Source: Marinifilum fragile JCM 15579 (GTDB lineage Bacteria; Bacteroidota; Bacteroidia; Bacteroidales; Marinifilaceae). Taken from it: a stretch of 64,000 nt of DNA. The notes under the pieces are model-generated. The model was not told the DNA's origin and made no database searches. It saw only the letters and a program-made list of their open reading frames with translations. The DNA is taken from assembly GCF_001310955.1 (NCBI RefSeq), contig NZ_BAZX01000005.1:124001-188000 (forward strand), in the 5' to 3' direction. Positions 57,187 through 64,000 of this stretch are shown here, piece after piece. A program made the translations under genes and the position numbers. Within the stretch, counting starts at the first letter, position 1; every line of letters starts with the position of its first letter.

Positions 57187-60100
57187 ATGAAAAAAAACAA
57201 CCAAATGGGCTGTTTTCTCAAAAGGAGATGGCTTAAAATTCTATTGGAAATGAAAATCCTTGTATTTCTGGTGCTTGTGCTCTCATATAGTACAATGGCA
57301 AAGACTTACTCGCAGAATCAAAAAGTGAGTTTGGAGATGGAACAGGCTACAATTCTGGACGTTTTGAATGAAATTAAGGATCAGACAGGACTTCGATTTT
57401 TGTACAAAAGAGGGTTATTTGATGACTTTGAAAGAGTAAACATTGAAGTTGAAAATGAAGAGGTGAAAATGTTATTGGATCAAATACTTCGTGAAAGAGG
57501 ACTGGAATGTGAAGTAGAAGAAGAAGTGATCACCTTTAAGGAAATTGTTAAGCTTAATCCATTAAAGGAAGCACCACAGCAAAAAAAGATTAAAGGTACG
57601 GTAACCGATGATCAGGGCTTACCACTCCCGGGTGTGTCTGTAATCATTAAGGGAACAAATACAGGTGTATCTACCGATTTTGATGGGAATTTTTTATTGG
57701 AACTTCCAGCAGGAGAGGAATATGTATTGGTGTTTTCTTTTATTGGAATGCAACCTCAGGAAATTGTTGTTACAAACCAAACTCAATTAAATATTACATT
57801 AACAGCTTCGTCGGAGCAGTTGGCTGAGGTTGTGGTTACTACAGGTTACCAGAAAATCGACCGTAAATTGTTTACTGGTTCTGCAACTATATTGAAAGCA
57901 GAAGATGCAAAAGTTGCCGGTGTTGCCGATGTTGGACGTATGTTGGAAGGGAAAGTAGCAGGGGTTTCTGTACAGAATGTATCGGGAACTTTTGGTGCAG
58001 CTCCTAAAATTCGTGTTCGTGGAGCTTCTTCTATTTACGGTGATACCAAGCCTTTATGGGTAGTTGACGGAGTTGTATTGGAAGATGTTGTTGACATATC
58101 ACCAGACCAGTTGTCTTCGGGCGATGCTGCAACCTTGATCTCTTCTTCTGTGGCAGGTTTGAATGCCGATGATATCGAGAATTTCCAGATTTTGAAAGAT
58201 GCTTCGGCAACTGCACTTTATGGGGCAAGAGCATGAACGGTGTAATTGTGATTACTACCAAAAAAGGGCGCACAGGGAAGAATTCAATTCGCGTAAGTTC
58301 GGAATTCACCATTAAAATGAAGCCTAATTATGGCGATTACGATATCATGAATTCTCAGGATCAGATGGCCATGTTCATGGAGATGGAAGACAAGGGATGG
58401 TTGGATCATGCAGGTATGATGCGTTCCAAAGATGCCGGTGTTTTTTACAAGATGTACAACCTGATCAACTCCTATGAGAATGGTAAGTTTGGTTTGGAAA
58501 ATACGCCTGAGGCCAGAGCTCATTTTCTACGCAGATACGAAAAAGCAAATACCGATTGGTTTGATATTCTGTTTAGAAACTCTTTGCAGCAAAATCATTC
58601 AATCTCTTTTTCCGGAGGATCTGAAGCTTCTAAATTCTATGTGTCAACTTCGTGGTTGAACGATGAGGGATGGACCATCGCCGATAAAGTAGATCGCTAC
58701 ACGGTGAATATGCGCGGTGACTTTGAAATTACCGAAAAACTTTCTGTTGGCTTGCAAACCAAAGGGTCTATTCGTGAGCAAAAAACTCCGGGTACTTTTA
58801 ACCGTACCAATGATGTTGTAAGCGGAAATTACTCCAGAGAGTTTGATATCAACCCGTTCTCTTATGCAATGAACACCAGTAGAACCATTACTCCTTACGA
58901 TGAAAATGGTAATCTGGAATATGTTCGTATGAACTACGCTCCATTTAATATCCTTGAGGAGTATGACAATAATCAGATCAACCTTGATGTGTTGGATTTG
59001 TCAATTCAAGGAAACCTGGACTACAAATTCAACAAATATTTGAATTACAATTTTACAGGATCGCTTCGATATGTGAAATCATCAAACGAGCATCTAATTA
59101 AGGAAGGTTCTAATGTTGTGGCAGCCTATAATGCCGGGGTTGATGATCCTGTTATTGCTGATGACAATAAATACTTGTGGAAAGATATTACACTTCCCAA
59201 TTCTAGACCAATTTCGGTGCTTCCTAATGGTGGTTTCTACAATAAGGAAAACAATACCATGAAGAATTTGTACTTCAGAAATATGTTGAACTACAACCGT
59301 ATTTTTGATGAGATTCATTCGGTAAATGTAATGTTAGGGCAGGAACTGAAATATGTGGACCGTCAGTACGATTTTAGTAATGGATACGGATACCAGTACA
59401 ACAAAGGTGGCGTGGTATTTACCGACCCTAATATAATTAAAGCTACCAACGAATCTGGATTCTCCTATTTTGGAATGGAGGAATTTAGAGACCGATTTGT
59501 TGCTGCTTTTGCAAACGCAGCCTACTCATATAATGGAAAATATACCCTTAATGGTACCGTTCGTGTTGATGGCTCGAACCGATTGGGGAAATCGAAAAGT
59601 GCAAGATACTTGCCAACATGGAACCTTTCAGGTAAGTGGAATGCCAAGGAAGAGGATTTCCTAACCGATGTTGAGTGGTTGTCCAACCTGTCGTTCAGAG
59701 GAACTTATGGTCTGACTGCTTCCATGGGGCCTGCTAACAATGCATCGGTGGTATTCCGAAACAGAATTACCACAACTCCTTACGATTCTGAGAAGCAAAA
59801 TGCCATGTATATAGCTTCACTTGAAAACTCAGAACTAACCTGGGAGAAGCAGTATGAAACCAATATCGGTTTTGATTTAGGTTTGTTTAGACGTATGTCT
59901 CTAAGTGTTGATGCATACCATCGTAAAGGATTTGACCTGATTGCTTATGTAAGAACATCCGGAGTGGGTGGTGAAGGTTGGAAATTTGCCAACTATGCCG
60001 ATATGATTTCCAAAGGTGTTGAATTCAGCTTGGGAACTCAAAATATTGTGAGTAAAGATTTCAATTGGAATACCAACCTGACTTTCGCTTATAACAAGAA

Positions 60101-60842
60101 TGAAATCACCAACCTGAAGAACAGTCCAATGATTTTCGATTTGGTGAAAGCTGAAGGGGGAGCCTTTAAGGGAGGACCGGTTCGTGGTTTGTACTCGATT
60201 CCTTTTGCCGGATTAGATGAATTGGGATTGCCTCAGTTTTACGACCAGGAGGGAAATGTAACACGTGAAGTTTATTTCCAGGATGATGCTGTTGACCACT
60301 TGAAGTACGAGGGTTCTATCGATCCTAAGATTACCGGTGGACTTTCCAATAATTTCAAATACAAGAACTGGACATTGAACGTATTCTGTAGCTATCAGTT
60401 TGGAAATGTGATTCGTTTGTACCCTTCTTTCCATGCATCTTACTCCGATATGGATGCCATTACCAAGGATATGAAGAACAGATGGCTTCTTCCTGGCGAT
60501 GAGAAGTACACCAATATTCCGGTGATTGCTTCCAAAAGATTAAAGGACAAGTATGGATCTGAACTGGAATCTACTTATAACGCCTACAATTATTCGGATC
60601 AGAGAGTGGCCAAGGGTGATTTCATTCGCCTGAAAGAGGTTTCGTTGGAGTACAAAGTGCCAAAAGACTTCTTAAAAAAAATGGGAATTGCAAGTGCATC
60701 GCTGAAAGCACAGGGTACCAACCTGTACCTGTTGTATTCAGATAAATCTCTTAATGGACAAGATCCGGAGTTCTTTGGAACAGGTGGTGTTGCTCTTCCG
60801 GTTCCAAAACAGTTTACATTCTCGCTTAAATTAGGATTCTAA
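57187..60842 (+). CDS. SusC-type TonB-dependent transporter with STN domain, unit 4, with a one-base frameshift
   Basis: 1218 residues after repair, from ATG 57187 (context CAAATTTATG then A8). Signal peptide ends about TYSQN, STN domain (VSLEMEQATILDVLNEIKDQ), carboxypeptidase-D-like domain (KGTVTDDQGLPLPGVSVIIK), and a plug start TTGYQKIDRKLFTGSATIL that differs from the YQTISKERATG of the other three. At about 58232 one A is missing: GCAAGAGCATGA stops the frame just inside the plug motif YGARA; with GCAAGAGCAATG it continues as MNGVIVITTKKG. The barrel ends at TFSLKLGF. SusD follows after 11 bases. Confidence 0.88.
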
Positions 60843-60853
60843 AATAATAGAAG

Positions 60854-62365
60854 ATGAATAAGAAAATACTATATATACTGAGCATTGTAGTGACATTTGG
60901 ATTAATGTCATGTGATAAATATCTGGATACCACCCCGGACAACCGCACGGTGTTGGATTCAGATGAGAAAGTCAAAGAACTGCTTACCAGTGCGTACCCT
61001 GAGATGACCTATGGATTGTTTTGCTACTCTATGTCTGATAATGTTGCAGATAGAGGCGAAGGCAACGAAGTGTTCCGAAACAACGAGCAAGGCTACTTTT
61101 GGGAAGAGTTTACCGAAACCCTGCAGGATTCTCCATCAGGTTATTGGGAGTCTTGCTACAATGCCATTGCCCATGCCAACCAGGCTTTGGAGTTTATTGA
61201 AAGCACCAAAGTGGAGGGGGACATTCCTTTTGAGTATCTGCCTTATTACGGAGAAGCACTTTTGGTAAGAGCCTACTGCCATTTCATGTTGGTGAACTTG
61301 TGGGGACAGCACTACAATCCGGCTACAGCCGATACCGATTTGGGTGTGCCTTACGTAACCGAAGTGGAAGACGTGGTATTTAAAGACTACAAGAGAGAAA
61401 CTGTTGCCAAGGTATATGAATTGGTAGAGAAGGACTTGCTTGAAGGACTTAAGCATATCGAGGATAACGCTTATGATGTGCCAAAATATCACTTTAATGT
61501 AGCTGCGGCTAATACTTTTGCTTCCCGCTTTTACCAGTACAAGGGCGAATGGCAAAAGGTGAAGGACTACGCTACTGCAGCTTTGGGAGCTCATCCTTCT
61601 GCCAAGTTGAGAGACCTGGCCGGAAAATACAACCTGATGGGTATTAATGAGCAGGCAGCTGAATATTCAAAAGCTACAGAGCCGGCTAACCTGATGTTAA
61701 CAAGTAATATCACTTATAACTTTAGCCTTTTCCAGGGATTACTTCGCTATGGTCTGTCCCATGATATTTTTTCAAAAGTGTTCGACAATGTTTTTGTACA
61801 AGGAGCGAGCAGTAACGCATGGACTCAAAGTGCAGTTACAGTTTCCAATAATCTTGTTGTCTGGAAATGGGGCTACTTCTTTAAAAGAATGGATGTGAAT
61901 GCTGATATCGGGCTTTACTATGCCATGACACCGAAAATCGTTGCGGAAGAAGCTTTGTTTAACCGCATTGAGGCCAATGTCATGCTGAAAAAGTATACCG
62001 AGGCCGAGGATGATTTGAATCTTTACTTTGAAAAGAGATTAGCTCCTTTTACGGATGAAAACAAGGTGACCGAAGAAAAGATAACGGAACGTTTCAGTAA
62101 GGATTCACATGCTGCTTCAGATTTGGATCCTTGGTATGACTTGGATGAAAAGACACGTACTTACCTGAACTGTGCCATCCATACGCGCCGAAGAGAATTT
62201 GCCTACAACGGTCTGAGATGGTTTGATATTCGTCGTTTCAATATAAAGGTAATCCATGAAGTAAATGAGAGCACGCCTGTCGTATTGGAGGCTAAGGATG
62301 CAAGAAAAGTATTGCAAATTCCTGCTATGGCTCAACAATATGGACTGGAAGCAAATAATCGTTAA
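60854..62365 (+). CDS. SusD/RagB-type lipoprotein, unit 4
   Basis: 503 residues, intact. Lipobox LMSCDKY (cysteine about residue 20). N-terminal TPR helices (ESCYNAIAHANQALEFIEST; EALLVRAYCHFMLVNLWGQH, YNPATADTDLGVPYV) and C-terminal EALFNRIEANVMLKKYTEAE, TRRREFAYNGLRWFDIRRFN are the SusD hallmarks. It works with the SusC 11 bases upstream; the same operon goes on into a zinc metallopeptidase and a DUF4302 lipoprotein, which hints at protein- or peptide-derived substrate. Confidence 0.93.
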   Translation: MNKKILYILSIVVTFGLMSCDKYLDTTPDNRTVLDSDEKVKELLTSAYPEMTYGLFCYSMSDNVADRGEGNEVFRNNEQGYFWEEFTETLQDSPSGYWESCYNAIAHANQALEFIESTKVEGDIPFEYLPYYGEALLVRAYCHFMLVNLWGQHYNPATADTDLGVPYVTEVEDVVFKDYKRETVAKVYELVEKDLLEGLKHIEDNAYDVPKYHFNVAAANTFASRFYQYKGEWQKVKDYATAALGAHPSAKLRDLAGKYNLMGINEQAAEYSKATEPANLMLTSNITYNFSLFQGLLRYGLSHDIFSKVFDNVFVQGASSNAWTQSAVTVSNNLVVWKWGYFFKRMDVNADIGLYYAMTPKIVAEEALFNRIEANVMLKKYTEAEDDLNLYFEKRLAPFTDENKVTEEKITERFSKDSHAASDLDPWYDLDEKTRTYLNCAIHTRRREFAYNGLRWFDIRRFNIKVIHEVNESTPVVLEAKDARKVLQIPAMAQQYGLEANNR

Positions 62366-62385
62366 ACGACACAAATTTAAAACAG

Positions 62386-63422
62386 ATGAAAAAGTTATAT
62401 ATATTATTATTCATTTCATCCCTGATGTTTTCTTTGTCTTCATGTGATAAAGAAGATAGCTTGATTGATGAATCAGTTGTGGTGGTTGAAAAAGGCCACC
62501 AGAATGACCTGGATACGTGGATTTATAATAATCTGACAGTTCCTTACAATGTGGAAGTAAAATACAAGTGGGACGACACGGAAATTGAAAATAAGTTTCA
62601 TGTAACACCTCCTACCATTGAGAAGGCACAGGAATTTCTTGAGGCATACCTGAACATCTGGATCAAATCTTATGAGGAAGAAGCAACTGTAGGGGGAAAT
62701 CCTGATTTCCTGAAGCAGTACATGCCTAAGTTATTGGTGCTGGTAGGAAGTAAACAATTCAACAAGGATGGATCCTATACCCTTGGTCTTGCAGAAGGAG
62801 GCCGTAAAGTGACCATTTTTGATGTGAATAATTTTGGTGTAGCTGGCTACGATTGGGATTCACCTGAAGTGAAACTGGAAAAAAGGAAAAAGGCTGTGCT
62901 TGAAGCATTTCATGTGGTACATCATGAGTTTGCTCACATTATGCACCAAACCAAATTCTATCCTCTGGATTTCAAGGAAATTTGTAAAGGTGATTATACC
63001 GGAAACTGGATTGACGTGTGGTCAGGAGATGCCCGCCTGAAAGGTTTATCACCCCTTATGCCATGTCTGAAGAGAATGAGGATTTTGTTGAGACTGTGGC
63101 TGGAATGCTTGATCGTGTAATGAACAGCAATGTGCCGCTTTTGTATAATACTCAGCTAAGAGATGAAAATGGCGTGTTGACCGAGGAATTTGGTGACCTG
63201 TATTTAACCGATTGGGAGAAAGAACTTCACGAGTGGGCATGGTCATGGAACTACGATACATGGAACAAGATGACCACCCCTGAGGCTGTGGATGCTTATC
63301 ACAAATTCAATGCGAAAGTTGATATTGCTACCACCTATTACAAAGAAATATGGGGAATTGACCTGTATAGTTTGCAGAAACGTCTTGAGAATGCTGTAAA
63401 CGAAGTTGTTGTAGCTAATTAA
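62386..63422 (+). CDS. Putative zinc metallopeptidase lipoprotein (Peptidase_Mx1 type), with a one-base frameshift
   Basis: 345 residues after repair. Lipobox LSSCDKED (cysteine about residue 20). The zincin motif HHEFAHIMHQ (HExxH with a further H) stands near residue 185, in the setting AVLEAFHVVHHEFAH seen in SusCD-linked metallopeptidases. The frame breaks at 63045-63047: GGTTTATCACC lacks one T; restored, ARLKGFITPYAMSEENEDFV continues to 63422. The downstream part (ETVAGMLDRVMN, WSWNYDTWNKM, YYKEIWGIDLYSLQKRLENA) belongs to the same protein. It starts 20 bases after susD and is likely a cell-surface protease. Confidence 0.85.
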
Positions 63423-63472
63423 GAAGAGTAGATTTTAGACAGATGAAACGCCCATGATCAGCCATTATATGC

Positions 63473-63498
63473 TCACTGGCGAATATGTAAGCCAGTGA
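63473..63498 (+). promoter_or_regulatory. Hairpin between the metallopeptidase and DUF4302 genes
   Basis: TCACTGGC/GCCAGTGA, eight pairs with a ten-base loop and no T-run; an intercistronic stem which may stabilise or process the message. Confidence 0.5.
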
Positions 63499-63537
63499 TG
63501 CTTAGGGTTGAAAGGGCTGAATGCTAATTTTAAAGAC

Positions 63538-64000
63538 ATGAAAAAATTATTATACATATTGGCAATACTTACGGTATTCTCCTCTTGTGAGAAAGACTTT
63601 GAGTATGTGTTCGATGAAACGGTAAGCGAAAGGATAGAAGGCTCCAAGTCGAATTTGACCAGCTTATTAACAGAGGCAGAGTTTGGATGGAAAACTGTTT
63701 TCACAGGCATTGGAACCGATGAGCATAGTTCGGGTAGTTTTATTGCTTTTAAGTTTACCCAAACCGAAGATCAGAATAACGGAACGGTACTTATGAATAG
63801 CGGTTTTGATGAGGGAACATCTGAATTCTTTATCAATCACCAGGAGGGAACTGTTTTGCAGTTCAATACTCCAAACGATGTGCTATACTGGATGGTTGAG
63901 CCTCGCGCATACTTTGGCGCACAAGGTTTAGGTGGCGAAGTGGAATACATTTTCATGAAAGAGGAAAATGGTAAATTGTTTTTCCGCGGCAAAATGAATG
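63538..64000 (+). CDS. DUF4302-type lipoprotein, 3' end beyond the window
   Basis: The frame from ATG 63538 is open to the end of the window (154 residues seen). It starts with a lipoprotein signal (LTVFSSCEKD, cysteine about residue 17), followed by DETVSERIEGSKSNLTSLLT and EAEFGWKTVFTG, the E-R ... L ... GW pattern of the DUF4302 family, then beta-rich sequence (GSFIAFKFTQTEDQNNGTVL). DUF4302 lipoproteins typically follow a SusCD pair and a Peptidase_Mx1 protein in Bacteroidota, as here. Its function is not known; surface binding of the same substrate is plausible. Confidence 0.75.
   Translation, partial: MKKLLYILAILTVFSSCEKDFEYVFDETVSERIEGSKSNLTSLLTEAEFGWKTVFTGIGTDEHSSGSFIAFKFTQTEDQNNGTVLMNSGFDEGTSEFFINHQEGTVLQFNTPNDVLYWMVEPRAYFGAQGLGGEVEYIFMKEENGKLFFRGKMN

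Noticed and set aside
63465-63710. 81-codon minus-strand frame near the window end
   Set aside because: It lies antisense over the DUF4302 lipoprotein start, which has a proper lipobox and family features.

Overview
The window is AT-rich DNA from a member of the Bacteroidota. Evidence: four SusC/SusD pairs, FecR-type anti-sigma factors with the DUF4974-like tail, TlpA/DUF4369 thioredoxins, promoters of the Bacteroidota type (TTG, about 20 nt, TAnnTTTG) and lipoproteins with a late SxC/AGC lipobox. A marine, free-living member of the Marinilabiliales/Bacteroidales is my guess; no rRNA or tRNA is present to settle it.

Positions 1-15700 form a glycerol / glycerol-3-phosphate / glycerophosphodiester locus. 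After an MscS channel and a DUF748 protein come a PadR repressor and a divergent glycerol kinase (glpK1), then glpT, a GlpQ-type lipoprotein phosphodiesterase and an OprP-like porin, then FAD-dependent G3P dehydrogenase, a canonical but frameshifted glycerol kinase (glpK2), glpF and a small outer-membrane barrel protein. Together they would cleave glycerophosphodiesters outside the inner membrane, import G3P or glycerol, phosphorylate it and oxidise it to DHAP. The promoters of padR, glpT and glpD share one element whose -33/-7 spacer carries an ACTA(A/T)GTATTTT core. The glpT and glpD promoters belong to a colinear duplication of about 312 bp with a second inverted repeat and a 48-codon ORF, intact before glpD and full of stops before glpT. 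This looks like a PadR-controlled glp regulon and is the most interesting system in the window.

Positions 15800-28200 are mixed: a lipoprotein, an ECF sigma factor followed by a one-TM protein with a beta-barrel-like C-terminus, an IS1182-family transposase remnant, an orphan ORF, and four minus-strand single genes (TlpA-like thioredoxin, BBE-type FAD oxidoreductase, acyl-CoA dehydrogenase-like protein, tricorn-type S41 protease), each of the first, second and fourth with a good terminator.

Positions 28480-64000 hold four consecutive copies of one architecture: ECF sigma factor, FecR anti-sigma, SusC-type transporter with an N-terminal STN signalling domain, and SusD. Unit 2 is followed by two TlpA-like proteins; unit 4 continues into a zinc metallopeptidase and a DUF4302 lipoprotein cut by the window end. 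All four have a hairpin between fecR and susC and an identical CAAATTTATG start context on susC. Between units 3 and 4 lie an HU-like gene flanked by a 12-bp inverted repeat and a GC-rich foldable element.

Six otherwise well-conserved genes (glpK2, two susD, two susC, the metallopeptidase) are each broken by exactly one missing base, mostly next to a short homopolymer. This is more likely systematic sequence error than real decay, so they are annotated across the shift.
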